Source of the DNA: DB1 sp049323655
Lineage (GTDB): Bacteria > Desulfobacterota > Desulfobulbia > Desulfobulbales > SURF-16
Length of the DNA stretch: 64,000 nt
Assembly: GCA_049323655.1 (NCBI GenBank)
Contig: JBMONO010000018.1
Span: 31,111-95,110 of the forward strand
Direction of reading: 5' to 3'
This document shows positions 49,720-58,144 of this stretch, in pieces. Below the pieces are notes generated by a model. That model ran no database searches, had not been told where the DNA came from, and saw nothing but the letters and a program-made list of their open reading frames with translations. Each line of letters starts with the position of its first letter. Positions within the stretch are counted from its first letter, which is position 1. Both the position numbers and the translations under genes were made by a program.

Positions 49720-50289
49720 ATGATGCAAAACAACCAATGTGTGATGGTTTCGCAAAAAACCGTAAACCATGGCAGGGGGGAAAGTGAAAATAACGAGTTG
49801 CAATGTTTTCCTGTTTCGGCCCGCAAATTGTGGCAGCCCGGCCTGATCGGGAAAAACGGCGCACGGCTGCTCCTGCTGTTCGCCCTGCTGCTGCCGGTGG
49901 GTGGCTGTGCGGTCAAGGGGCCTGAAGCCGAGCCGGGCCGACCGGCGCCGGCGGTGGAGCAGAAAGAAACCGGTGCGACGGCCGAACTGCTGCAGGAGGC
50001 GGAACGGGCCCTGGAGGCCGGTGACTACACCTGTGCCGAACAGCAGATGGAGCGGGCGTTGCGGATCGCCCCGCGGAATGCCCGGGTCTGGCACACCATG
50101 GCCCGGGTCCGTTACAGCCAGGGCAGCTGCGACCAGGCTGTGCAGATGTGCCGCAAGTCAAACAGTCTGGCCGGCCAGGACAGAGATCTGCAACGGCAGA
50201 ACTGGATGCTGATGGAAAAGGCCTACTGCACCCTGGGTGACAAGGCCGCGGCTGAGGAGGCCCGGCGCAAGGCCCAGACCGGCCAGTAG
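49720..50289 (+). CDS. Lipoprotein with TPR-like repeats and a repeat-derived N-terminus
   Basis: This 189-residue protein starts at 49720 after a GAGGAGG site (a second Met follows directly). The lipoprotein signal is LLLLFALLLPVGGC with Cys63 as the lipidation site, so 62 residues precede it, far more than usual. Residues 9-29 are encoded by a repeat B copy. The mature part has two TPR-like helices pairs (AERALEAGDYTCAEQQMERA and the following YSQGSCDQAVQMCRK) and ends in an Ala/Lys helix. It is probably anchored in the outer membrane. It follows mrcB, but repeats separate them; a role in cell-wall synthesis is speculative. Confidence 0.75.
   Translation: MMQNNQCVMVSQKTVNHGRGESENNELQCFPVSARKLWQPGLIGKNGARLLLLFALLLPVGGCAVKGPEAEPGRPAPAVEQKETGATAELLQEAERALEAGDYTCAEQQMERALRIAPRNARVWHTMARVRYSQGSCDQAVQMCRKSNSLAGQDRDLQRQNWMLMEKAYCTLGDKAAAEEARRKAQTGQ
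49743..49805 (-). repeat. Repeat B, partial copy 5, inside the lipoprotein coding region
   Basis: It runs GATGGTTTCGCAAAAAACCG then GGGGGAAAGTGAAAATAACG and AGTTGCAATG, matching the reverse complement of repeat B at 46970-47033. The distal hairpin half is absent, as in the helicase copy. It is in frame and open through the lipoprotein gene. Confidence 0.85.
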
Positions 50290-50411
50290 CGCCGGATGAG
50301 AGTGTCTGCATGTTTTTTGCTTTCCTTTTTTTTCGCAGGTATGATAGGACATGAAAAGGCCTTACCGCAGTCGTATGATTCCCATTTTTACCCTCGTGCC
50401 TGAAAAAGCAT

Positions 50412-51620
50412 ATGTCTGACAAAAAACAAAAAATCAGCCAGGAAACCATTCTTGTCGGTTCCCCGCTCATTGCCTGCAATCCCGTCTGCGCGGCGATGAA
50501 AGAAAAAGGATTGCCCTATCATTCCGTCTGGTTGCAGATCGCTCATTTTATGAAGAACATCGAGCATGTTACCTGCCTGTCCACGGAACAGAAGGAGATG
50601 GTGCGGGATGCATTTGATGAGTATCTGAAACTGGTCAAGGGCAAAAACGAGACAGAGGTGGAGCGCTTTGGCCGCGATTTTCTGGCCGAGGTTGACAAAC
50701 TGAAACGAAGCGGGGCGGCCAGAGCGCTGAAGGAGGAACAGGATTTCATCACAGAGCTGCTTGCCGCCATCAGCAAAAATATCAGCCAGCTGGCCAGCAT
50801 CATCAGTGGCACCGACACCTGCGGCATGATCGAGACCCTGAAAGGGGACACCCTGAAGGTTATCCGCGAGATCAGAAACCGGCAGGAGATTCTGCTGGCA
50901 GTAAAAAAGGGGTTCGATGATCTCCATGACAAGGTGAAAAAGGCCCAGGAGAAGATGGAAATCTCCATGGAGAGCCTGCTGGTCCTTGAATCGAACGCCC
51001 TCATCGACAAACTGACCGGCATCTTCAACCGCCGTTTTTTCGATCAGGAGCTGCCCAAGGTGGTGCAGACCTTTCTCGACAAGAACGGCAAGGTGCCTTT
51101 TTCCCTGTTGCTCATCGATATCGACAACTTCAAGGAGATCAACGACAACCACGGTCATTTTATCGGCGACCGGGCCCTCCAGAAGGTGGCGGCCATCATC
51201 CAGAACAACTGCCGGGCCGGCATCGACTCACCTATCCGGCTCGGCGGCGACGAGTTCGCCCTCTTTCTTATTGGCACCAATCGGAAAAACGCCCTGAAAA
51301 AGGCGGAAACACTTCGCCAGGAGATATCGAAACGGCCCCTCTTTTTTACCCTGCGGGAAACCGATGGCCCACCCCGGGAAATCGCCTTTACCCTGCGGGT
51401 AAGTATCGGCGTCTGTGAGCTGGACATCGCCTGGAAGGACGTGCCGGCAGGCGTCCTCAATTCCCGCGCCGTCTTCTGCGACCAGGAGGAAAACAATCCT
51501 CTTTACAAGCTGACCTGCATGCTGTCCGAATCCGCTGATCAGGCCCTCTACGAGGCCAAGCAGGGCGGTCGTGACCGGGTCTGCGTCTTTACCGGTCAGA
51601 AATCAGGCGACCCCTCCTGA
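50412..51620 (+). CDS. Diguanylate cyclase (GGDEF protein) with helical N-terminal domain
   Basis: The protein has 402 residues. Residues 1-190 are soluble and helical with a Cys-containing start and a coiled-coil before the catalytic domain (VKKAQEKMEISMESLL). The GGDEF domain begins near residue 200 (DKLTGIFNRRFF), with metal-binding DIDNFKEIND and the active-site GGDEF at 278-282. The sequence before it (CRAGIDSPIRL) lacks the usual RxxD inhibitory-site spacing, so product inhibition may be absent. It makes cyclic di-GMP in the cytoplasm. Its 3' end overlaps the convergent GGDEF/EAL gene by 18 bases. Confidence 0.92.
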   Translation: MSDKKQKISQETILVGSPLIACNPVCAAMKEKGLPYHSVWLQIAHFMKNIEHVTCLSTEQKEMVRDAFDEYLKLVKGKNETEVERFGRDFLAEVDKLKRSGAARALKEEQDFITELLAAISKNISQLASIISGTDTCGMIETLKGDTLKVIREIRNRQEILLAVKKGFDDLHDKVKKAQEKMEISMESLLVLESNALIDKLTGIFNRRFFDQELPKVVQTFLDKNGKVPFSLLLIDIDNFKEINDNHGHFIGDRALQKVAAIIQNNCRAGIDSPIRLGGDEFALFLIGTNRKNALKKAETLRQEISKRPLFFTLRETDGPPREIAFTLRVSIGVCELDIAWKDVPAGVLNSRAVFCDQEENNPLYKLTCMLSESADQALYEAKQGGRDRVCVFTGQKSGDPS

Positions 51621-54086
51621 TCCGTTTTCATCCTGATCCGCCCGGACCAGCAGATCTCCCGCCTTATCCGCGGGCAAGGGTTTGTGGAAATAGTACCCCT
51701 GGATGACATCACACCCTTTCCCTTTCAGAAAATCATACTGGTCCTGTCCCTCCACCCCCTCCGCCACCACCGACAGATTGAGACATTTGCCGAGCGCGAT
51801 GATGGCGGCGCTGATTTCCGCATCCTTTTTGTCGCCGGGAATGTTCGTGACAAAACTGCGGTCGATTTTCAGCACGTCAATGGGAAAATGTTTCAGGTAG
51901 TTGAGTGATGAAAAGCCGGTGCCGAAATCGTCGAGGCAGATCTGCACCCCGGTGTCCTTGATCGCTCGCAGCATGCGCAGCGCCTCTTCTTCCGCCTGCA
52001 GCAGGATGCCCTCCGTCAGCTCCACCTTGAGCAGGGTCGGATCGATATTGACTTGCCGCAGCACCTCACCGATCACCCGGTCGATGGCGACGTGGCGAAA
52101 CTGGGGGCTGGCAAGATTGATCGACACCGGCACCGGGCGGCGCCCCTCTTCCTGCCAGCTTTTGATCTGTCGAACAGTCTCCCGGAGGACCCATTCGCCG
52201 ATGGGGACGATCATTCCCGATTCCTCGGCCACCGGGATAAAGGTGTTCGGCGGGATGATGCCTTTGGTCGGGTGTTGCCAGCGGATCAGCGCCTCCAGGC
52301 CGACGATCGCATTGGTGGCAACGTCCACCAGCGGCTGGTAATGGAGAAAAAACTCCTGCTGGTCGAGGGCCCGTCGCAGCTCGCTTTCCATGGTCAGCCG
52401 CTCCAGGGCCGCCTCGTTCATGGAATGGGAAAAGTACTGGTAGGTGTTTTTGCCTGATTCTTTGGCGTGGTACATGGCGATATCGGCGTTTTTGATCAGC
52501 TCCTCCGGGCAGACGGCGTCCCCCGGATAAATGGCGATGCCGATGCTGACCCCGATGTGGAGTTCGTGTTTGTCAAGGAAAAAGGGGGCGGAGAGCTCGT
52601 CCAGGATGCGGCGGGCTGCCACCGCCGGGTCGTTGGCGTCTCTGATGAAGGTGAGCAGCACGGTGAATTCATCGCCGCCCATGCGGGCGACCATGTCCGG
52701 CTCACGGCCGGTGATCTCGCGGAACAGGTAGTCGGAGCTGCGGGTGGCGGCGTTCAACCGTTTGGCCACCTCTTTCAGCAGTTCATCGCCCAGTTTGTGG
52801 CCCAGGGTGTCGTTGATTCGCTTGAAGTCGTCGAGATCGATGAACATCAGGGCGACTTTTTCGCCGTGGCGCTGGGCCCGGGCCAGGGTGCGCTGGAGAA
52901 AGTCGTGGAACATGACCCGGTTGGGCAGTCCGGTCAGAAAATCGTAGTAGGCGAGCTGGCGGATCTGCTCCTGGGAGGCGAGTAAATTCTTGCGCATCTC
53001 GCTAAAGGAGCGGGACAGCGCGCCGATCTCGTCGTCGGCCGGCAGATTGACCGCCAGCTCGTCCCCGCCCGGATTGCCCTCGCCGAAGTCCCGCGCCGCC
53101 TGTTCGAGGCGCCGGACCGGAGTGACGATCATCCGTCGGCAGGCAATGAAGAGGAGCAGGGAAATAATGATGATGGCGGCGAGGCTGGCCAGGCCGGTAA
53201 AGAGGGCCAGCCGGTTGCTTGCGGCGAGCAGTTGGTCGCGCGGCGTGACCGAGTAAAGGAAATAGTCATCCATCAGTTGCCGGCCGGAGAGAAAATACCC
53301 TTCGCCATTACCGGTAAGCTCGCGGAAACGGCCGGACTGGTTGGCCCGGAACAGTTCGGGGCCGTATTGGTCGAGAATCCGTCCCATGGCTGGGTCGCCG
53401 GCATGATAGAAGATGCGGCACTGACCATTGGCAAGAAAGAAGGAGGTCGAGTAATCGTCCCGGAACTCTGCGAGCCGGGCGGCGAGAAAATCGGTGTTGA
53501 TTGTGATCGCCAGATAGCCGCGCAGGGTTTTCGCAGCGGTGGCGCCGTCCCGGTTCGGATCGCGCAGTGGCACGCCTTTGCCGACCAGCAGGGAGACCAT
53601 GCCGTTGTCCGGATTGATGAAAAAGGTGGAAAAAAAGCCGGCTCCGGCATGGCGCATGGCATGAAAGACAGGGGAGTCGCCCTCATCTTCCGTGATGTTG
53701 TCCAGCTCCGAGGAGACCACCCGGGTGTCCTCGGAGCCGTCCGGCAGGAGGACGCGCATTTCGTAGTAATTCGGATTTGACGTCTGATAGGAGGAAAAGA
53801 GTCGAATCAACGGCGGTTGCAGCAGGGTGTAGCGCGCCTCGTCATCGACCGTGAGCAGATACTGTTGGAGGACGTTCGAGCCGGCAATCACCTCCACATC
53901 CTTGTGGGCCGCGGCCAGCACGGAACGGAACTGATCAGCGGTGCGGGCGGTGAACAGGGTGATGGCGTTGAAGGCCTGGGTTTCGGTGGCCTTGCGCAGC
54001 AGGGAGCAGGAGATTGCTCCCAGGGCGATCATGCTGACCACCACCACCGGCGTGATCAGCAGGATGATTTTCGATTGGAGGCGCAT
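51603..54086 (-). CDS. Membrane GGDEF/EAL protein with periplasmic Cache-type sensor
   Basis: The 827 residues contain a first membrane helix (about 5-28), a periplasmic double-Cache-like sensor (to about 290), a second helix (about 297-320) and HAMP (to about 370). The GGDEF domain has an intact GGDEF motif at 470-474 and upstream LTGLPNR and DLDDFKRIND. The EAL domain has EAL at 598-600 and later DDFGTGFSSL and KIDRSFV. Both motifs are intact, so it may make or degrade cyclic di-GMP depending on input. It starts 15 bases after the PotD-like gene on the same strand, making that binding protein its likely sensor partner. Confidence 0.93.
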   Translation of the reverse strand: MRLQSKIILLITPVVVVSMIALGAISCSLLRKATETQAFNAITLFTARTADQFRSVLAAAHKDVEVIAGSNVLQQYLLTVDDEARYTLLQPPLIRLFSSYQTSNPNYYEMRVLLPDGSEDTRVVSSELDNITEDEGDSPVFHAMRHAGAGFFSTFFINPDNGMVSLLVGKGVPLRDPNRDGATAAKTLRGYLAITINTDFLAARLAEFRDDYSTSFFLANGQCRIFYHAGDPAMGRILDQYGPELFRANQSGRFRELTGNGEGYFLSGRQLMDDYFLYSVTPRDQLLAASNRLALFTGLASLAAIIIISLLLFIACRRMIVTPVRRLEQAARDFGEGNPGGDELAVNLPADDEIGALSRSFSEMRKNLLASQEQIRQLAYYDFLTGLPNRVMFHDFLQRTLARAQRHGEKVALMFIDLDDFKRINDTLGHKLGDELLKEVAKRLNAATRSSDYLFREITGREPDMVARMGGDEFTVLLTFIRDANDPAVAARRILDELSAPFFLDKHELHIGVSIGIAIYPGDAVCPEELIKNADIAMYHAKESGKNTYQYFSHSMNEAALERLTMESELRRALDQQEFFLHYQPLVDVATNAIVGLEALIRWQHPTKGIIPPNTFIPVAEESGMIVPIGEWVLRETVRQIKSWQEEGRRPVPVSINLASPQFRHVAIDRVIGEVLRQVNIDPTLLKVELTEGILLQAEEEALRMLRAIKDTGVQICLDDFGTGFSSLNYLKHFPIDVLKIDRSFVTNIPGDKKDAEISAAIIALGKCLNLSVVAEGVEGQDQYDFLKGKGCDVIQGYYFHKPLPADKAGDLLVRADQDENGSGGVA

Positions 54087-54100
54087 CAGTGCCCTCGCCC

Positions 54101-55180
54101 TTAGCGGATGACGGTGTTGAAGATGGTGTTGATCCGCTTCATGACCCGCGGGGGCAGCGGGACGTAGCTTTCCGACCGGGCCAGAATCGTTGGCGGCGGA
54201 TAGATGACCGGGTCGGTGAGAAAGTCGGCGGGCAGCAGTTTTTCCGCCGCCGTGTTGGTGGTGGCAAACGAAGCAAAACGGGCGAGTCGGGCCATGACCG
54301 CCGGCTCGTGGATGAAGTTGAGAAACTGGACGGCCAGCTCGTGTTTGTCCGACGATGTGGACAGCACGAAATAATCGCACCAGAGATTGCCGCCCTCGTT
54401 GGGCACGACAAAGGCAATGGTCGGGTTAAATTCTTTCAGGGTCAGGGCGTCGCCGTTGTACATCATCGAGATCGCCGCTTTGCCGGTGACGAGATCGGCG
54501 TCTTCGGTCAGGGCATAGAACGAGTAGCTGCGGACAAAGGGTTTTTGGGCAAGAAGCAGAGTTTTCGCCGCATCAAGGGCAGCCGGGTCGGTGCTGTTGG
54601 CGGAATGGCCGAGCGCTTTCAGTGCCATGCCCATCATGTCGCGGGAATCCTTGTACATGAGGACCTTTCCCTTGAGATCGGCGGTCGGTCGGAAGAGCGC
54701 CATCCAGCTCGTCACCGGTTCGGAAAGGAGATCGGCGCGATAGGCGATGCCCAGGGTGCCCCAAAGGTAGGGCACCCCGAAACGAGACGCTGCCGGGAAG
54801 GCTTCCCGCCATTTCTTGTCAACAAAACGCAGGTTGGGAATCTCTTCTTCAGCAAGAGGCGACAGCCAGCCCCGGCCCGCATAGGCGGCAATGCTGATGC
54901 CGCTGGCCAGGATCAGGTCAAAGCCTTTGCCGCCGGCGGTGACCAGCATCTCGTTGCGCAGTTCGTCCGTCTCGAAGTAGACCTCGTTGACCCTGATACC
55001 GGTCTTGCGGGTGAATTCGGCCAGCACCTCCGGGTCAAGGTAGTCGGACCAGTTGAGGATCACCAGCTTTCTGTCGGTGACAGCCGGCGGCTCTCCGCAA
55101 CATTCATTAGCTAGAACAGGAAGAAGGACAACGAGGAGAAAGAGAAACCTGAATATCCTCAAAAGCTGTCTGTCCGGCAT
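54101..55180 (-). CDS. PotD-like polyamine-type substrate-binding protein, orphan
   Basis: This 359-residue protein has a signal peptide (about residues 8-25) and Cys residues just after it (NECCGE) that could also fit a lipoprotein. The mature protein follows the PotD/PotF layout: LVILNWSDYLDPEVL, FETDELRNEML, FDLILASGISI, LWGTLGIAYRADL and YKDSRDMMGMALKALG. Family members bind spermidine, putrescine or similar amines. No potABC transport genes are present. The same-strand GGDEF/EAL gene begins 15 bases later, an arrangement like the norspermidine sensor NspS with MbaA in Vibrio (established precedent; the ligand here is unknown). Confidence 0.9.
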   Translation of the reverse strand: MPDRQLLRIFRFLFLLVVLLPVLANECCGEPPAVTDRKLVILNWSDYLDPEVLAEFTRKTGIRVNEVYFETDELRNEMLVTAGGKGFDLILASGISIAAYAGRGWLSPLAEEEIPNLRFVDKKWREAFPAASRFGVPYLWGTLGIAYRADLLSEPVTSWMALFRPTADLKGKVLMYKDSRDMMGMALKALGHSANSTDPAALDAAKTLLLAQKPFVRSYSFYALTEDADLVTGKAAISMMYNGDALTLKEFNPTIAFVVPNEGGNLWCDYFVLSTSSDKHELAVQFLNFIHEPAVMARLARFASFATTNTAAEKLLPADFLTDPVIYPPPTILARSESYVPLPPRVMKRINTIFNTVIR

Positions 55181-55297
55181 GGCGGATTCTCCTTGCCCTG
55201 ATTAGGGAGGTAAGGCGCGGTGGTCAGTGCGCTTTCTTCTAAATTATAGCAGAAAGAAAAGAATGTATCGGTTTTTTTGTATTCTGCGGAGATGTCC

Positions 55298-55326
55298 TTG
55301 ACAGGGGAATGGTTTGGTAATATTGT
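55298..55326 (+). promoter_or_regulatory. Sigma-70 promoter for the NifX/MinD cluster
   Basis: A perfect -35 box TTGACA (55298-55303), a 17-base spacer and a -10 box TATTGT (55321-55326, four of six matches) lie 46 bases before the start codon at 55372. No sigma-54 -24/-12 element was seen here, unlike the sigma-54-controlled orange protein operons described in Desulfovibrio. Confidence 0.65.
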
Positions 55327-55371
55327 GTGCATATGCTCATAACTTATCCATCTGCAATGAGGAGGATCGCC

Positions 55372-55869
55372 ATGAAAGTAGCCGTCAGTTCCACTGGAAA
55401 AGATCTGCATTCCCCTGTTGATCCGCGTTTCGGGCGGGCACCGTATCTGCTCATCGTTGACACGGGCACACTGGCCATCGTTGAGGTCATCGACAACAGT
55501 CAGGCCGACGCCATGGCCCACGGCGCCGGCATTGCCGCCGCCACCCGGATCGCCGAGGCCGGGGCCGGAGCGGTGCTGAGCGGCATTATCGGTCCCAAGG
55601 CCGCCGCCGTCTGTCAGAAGGCGGGGATTACCATGATCAACGGCGCGAGCGGCACGGTGCAGGAGGCGGTGGAGGCATTTGTCGATGCCTATGAGGTCGC
55701 TGACGCCCCCCAGACCGGTCGGCCACTGCCGCCTCGGATTTCCGGACAACGCCCTGGCGGCGAACGATTGGCCGGCGCCGGCAGGGGCCGTTGCGGCGGC
55801 GGCCGCGGTATGGGCGGCGGCATGGGTATGGGCGGCGGCAGGCGTCGCGGACAATGCAGAAATGTCTGA
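55372..55869 (+). CDS. NifX/NafY-like protein ('orange protein' type dinitrogenase-cofactor fold)
   Basis: This 165-residue protein has a NifX/NifB-C-terminal-like domain (residues 1-110) with the typical start KVAVSSTGKDLHSPVDPRFG, and GIAAATRIAEAGAGAVLSG and GPKAAAVCQKAGI. The last 40 residues are Gly/Arg-rich with three Cys and Met-Gly repeats, probably a metal-binding tail. The family binds molybdenum-, iron- or copper-sulfur clusters. It leads a cluster with two MinD-type ferredoxin ATPases and a flavodoxin, as in the orange protein complexes of anaerobic bacteria. The start follows GAGGAGGATCG. Confidence 0.88.
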   Translation: MKVAVSSTGKDLHSPVDPRFGRAPYLLIVDTGTLAIVEVIDNSQADAMAHGAGIAAATRIAEAGAGAVLSGIIGPKAAAVCQKAGITMINGASGTVQEAVEAFVDAYEVADAPQTGRPLPPRISGQRPGGERLAGAGRGRCGGGRGMGGGMGMGGGRRRGQCRNV

Positions 55870-55885
55870 GCAGTCGCGGCGACCA

Positions 55886-56713
55886 ATGAAAATAGCGATA
55901 GCCAGCGGCAAAGGCGGCACCGGCAAGACCACGGTGGCGGTGGCCCTGGCCCGGGTCGCCGGGGCCGGGGTCCAGTATCTCGACTGTGACGTCGAGGAGC
56001 CGAACGGCCATATCTTTCTGCAACCGGTTTTCCACGATCAGCGGGAAATCACCCTGACCGTGCCCCGGGTGCTGGAGGAGCAATGCAGCTATTGCGGCCA
56101 ATGCCGGGATCTCTGCCGGTTTGGCGCGATTACCGTCTTTGGCCGCACCATTATGGTTTTTCCCGACCTCTGCCATTCCTGCGGAGGCTGTTTTCTTGTC
56201 TGCCCGGAAAAGGCCTTTGTCGAGGAAAAACGGCTGCTCGGCGTGCTGGAGAAGGGGGACGCCGCCGGCATCGATTTTGTTCACGGTCGCCTGCGGGTCG
56301 GCGAGGCCATGGCGGTGCCGCTCATTGGCGCGGTGCTGGCCGAGGCCCGGCCAGGCGGTCTGGTCCTCGTCGATGCGCCGCCCGGCACCTCATGTCCCTT
56401 TGTCGCCTCGGTCAAAGATGCCGATTATGTCCTGCTGGTCACCGAGGCGACGCCGTTCGGTCTCCATGATCTGCGGATCGCCGTTGGCGTGTTGCGCCAG
56501 CTCGGCCTGTCCTTCGGGGTCGTTATCAACCGGGCCGATCTCGGCGATAACAGGACAAAGACATGGTGCCGGGACGAGGAGATTCCCATCCATCTTGAAA
56601 TTCCCTTTGATCGGAAAATAGCCGCGGGGTACGCCGGCGGGCTGTCGGTGATCGACAGCCGTCCGGAGCTGCGGCGTGCCTTTATCGAACTGCTTGCGGA
56701 GGTGCGGGGGTGA
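55886..56713 (+). CDS. MinD/Mrp-type ATPase with inserted ferredoxin domain (first copy)
   Basis: The deviant Walker A GKGGTGKTT of this 275-residue protein lies at residues 8-16. Two 4Fe-4S motifs (CSYCGQCRDLCRF and CHSCGGCFLVCPE) are inserted at about 65-110, and the ATPase continues with VLVDAPPGTSCP and INRAD. These proteins, found in orange protein clusters, are thought to load or transfer metal-sulfur clusters or to act at the cell-division site. An in-frame ATG at 55862 overlaps the upstream stop and is a possible start. Its stop overlaps the next gene's GTG start by four bases. Confidence 0.9.
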   Translation: MKIAIASGKGGTGKTTVAVALARVAGAGVQYLDCDVEEPNGHIFLQPVFHDQREITLTVPRVLEEQCSYCGQCRDLCRFGAITVFGRTIMVFPDLCHSCGGCFLVCPEKAFVEEKRLLGVLEKGDAAGIDFVHGRLRVGEAMAVPLIGAVLAEARPGGLVLVDAPPGTSCPFVASVKDADYVLLVTEATPFGLHDLRIAVGVLRQLGLSFGVVINRADLGDNRTKTWCRDEEIPIHLEIPFDRKIAAGYAGGLSVIDSRPELRRAFIELLAEVRG

Positions 56714-57588
56714 AGGAAATTATTGTCCTGAGCGGCAAGGGCGGCACCGGCAAGACGACGGTCACCGCCGCCCTGGCCGTATTGATGGCAAACAGGGTGG
56801 TGGCGGACTGCGATGTCGATGCGGCGGATCTCCATCTTGTCCTGGCCCCGGAGGATCTGGAAGGGCACGAATTCCGCAGTGGGGTGGAGCCGGTGATCGA
56901 CCGGGAAAAATGCAGTGCCTGCGGCACCTGTGTTGACCTCTGCCATTTTCACGCCCTCGCCCTGCGGGAGACGGCCGAACTTCTTCCATTTTCCTGCGAA
57001 GGATGCGGGGTATGCGCCCGTTTCTGTCCGGAAGGCGCCATCACCCTGGCCGAAAAGGTATCGGGCACCTGGTTTGTCGCCACGACCAGAAGTGGCCCCA
57101 TGATTCATGCCCGGCTCGGCATCGGCGAGGAGAATTCCGGCAAGCTCGTTGCCCTGGTAAAGCGGCAGGCCCGGGAAGCGGCCGAGCGGTGCAAGGCCGC
57201 CTGGCTGCTGGTCGACGGACCGCCCGGCATCGGCTGTCCGGTCATCGCCTCCCTCTCCGGCGCGGATTTTGTCCTGCTGGTGACCGAGCCGACCCGTTCC
57301 GGTCTCCATGATCTGGCCCGGGTGGCGGACTTGGCCGCTCATTTTCGCATTCGCGCCGGAGTATGCATCAATAAATGGGATCTGCACCCGGAGCAGAGCG
57401 GGGAAATCGAGGCATTCTGTCAGACGCGAATGATGCCGGTGCTCGGTCGTATTCCCTTTGACCGGGCGGTGGTGGAATCAATCGTTTGTGGTCGCCCCCT
57501 GCCGGATTATGCGAGCGACGCTCCGGCGAATCGAGCGGTGGAGCAGATCTGGCGGAACCTGCAGGAGACGGTCGCAAGCGGGGGGTGA
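56710..57588 (+). CDS. MinD/Mrp-type ATPase with inserted ferredoxin domain (second copy)
   Basis: This 292-residue protein starts at a GTG that overlaps the first copy's stop. It has the same layout: Walker A GKGGTGKTT near residue 10, 4Fe-4S motifs CSACGTCVDLCHF and CEGCGVCARFCPE at about 67-110, and LLVDGPPGIGCPV with INKWD later. The two copies are clearly related but diverged, so they probably form a heterodimer, as proposed for orange protein ATPases. The flavodoxin gene follows 36 bases after its stop. Confidence 0.9.
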   Translation: MKEIIVLSGKGGTGKTTVTAALAVLMANRVVADCDVDAADLHLVLAPEDLEGHEFRSGVEPVIDREKCSACGTCVDLCHFHALALRETAELLPFSCEGCGVCARFCPEGAITLAEKVSGTWFVATTRSGPMIHARLGIGEENSGKLVALVKRQAREAAERCKAAWLLVDGPPGIGCPVIASLSGADFVLLVTEPTRSGLHDLARVADLAAHFRIRAGVCINKWDLHPEQSGEIEAFCQTRMMPVLGRIPFDRAVVESIVCGRPLPDYASDAPANRAVEQIWRNLQETVASGG

Positions 57589-57624
57589 CTTTTTTTTGTA
57601 ATATGTCAACGGAAGGAGGAAAAA

Positions 57625-58104
57625 GTGAAATCACTCATTGTCTTTTCAAGTCAATCAGGCAACACGAAAAAACTGGCCGAGGCGGTGGCGGAGGAGTTAC
57701 CCGGAATCAAGGAGCTGGTGGCGGTGGAGAATGCCCCGGATCGTTTCGATGACGCTGATCTGTTGGCCGTGGGTTTCTGGCTGATGGGCGGCAAACCGGA
57801 CCCGAAGAGCAGTGAATTTCTGGCAAAAACCGCCGGGAAAAAACTCTTTCTCTTTGCCACCCACGGCGCGGCCAGGGACTCGGCCCATGCCCGGGCCGCC
57901 ATGGAGCATGCCGTGCAATTGGCGCAGGGCGCGCAGGTTGTCGGGACTTTCAGTTGCCAGGGTGCGGTGCAGAGCGCGGTCATGGAAAAGGCGGCCGCCA
58001 AAAATCCGCCGCCGGCCTGGCTCGCCGATGCGCCAGCGGCCGTCGGTCATCCGGATAAAGCCGATCTTGCCGCTCTGCGCAGTGCGGTCAGAGCCTGTCT
58101 GTAA
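57625..58104 (+). CDS. Flavodoxin-like protein
   Basis: This 159-residue single-domain flavodoxin fold has the FMN phosphate loop SSQSGNTKKLA at residues 8-18, the aromatic FMN contact region GFWLMGGKPD near 50, and LFLFATHGAARDSAHARAA near 74. It carries one or two electrons, probably for the MinD/NifX cluster upstream or for an anaerobic oxidoreductase elsewhere. It starts at a GTG eight bases after GGAAGGAGG and ends at a two-way terminator. Confidence 0.88.
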   Translation: MKSLIVFSSQSGNTKKLAEAVAEELPGIKELVAVENAPDRFDDADLLAVGFWLMGGKPDPKSSEFLAKTAGKKLFLFATHGAARDSAHARAAMEHAVQLAQGAQVVGTFSCQGAVQSAVMEKAAAKNPPPAWLADAPAAVGHPDKADLAALRSAVRACL

Positions 58105-58144
58105 AAAAAATGGCGGCCGGTTTTCCCCGGTCGCTATTTTTTTT
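58103..58144. terminator. Bidirectional intrinsic terminator
   Basis: GCGGCCGG pairs with CCGGTCGC (one G-T pair) around a 6-base loop. An 8-base A-run lies on the left (58103-58110) and an 8-base T-run on the right (58137-58144), so it stops transcription both from the flavodoxin side and from the response-regulator side. It overlaps the TAG of the response regulator. Confidence 0.88.
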
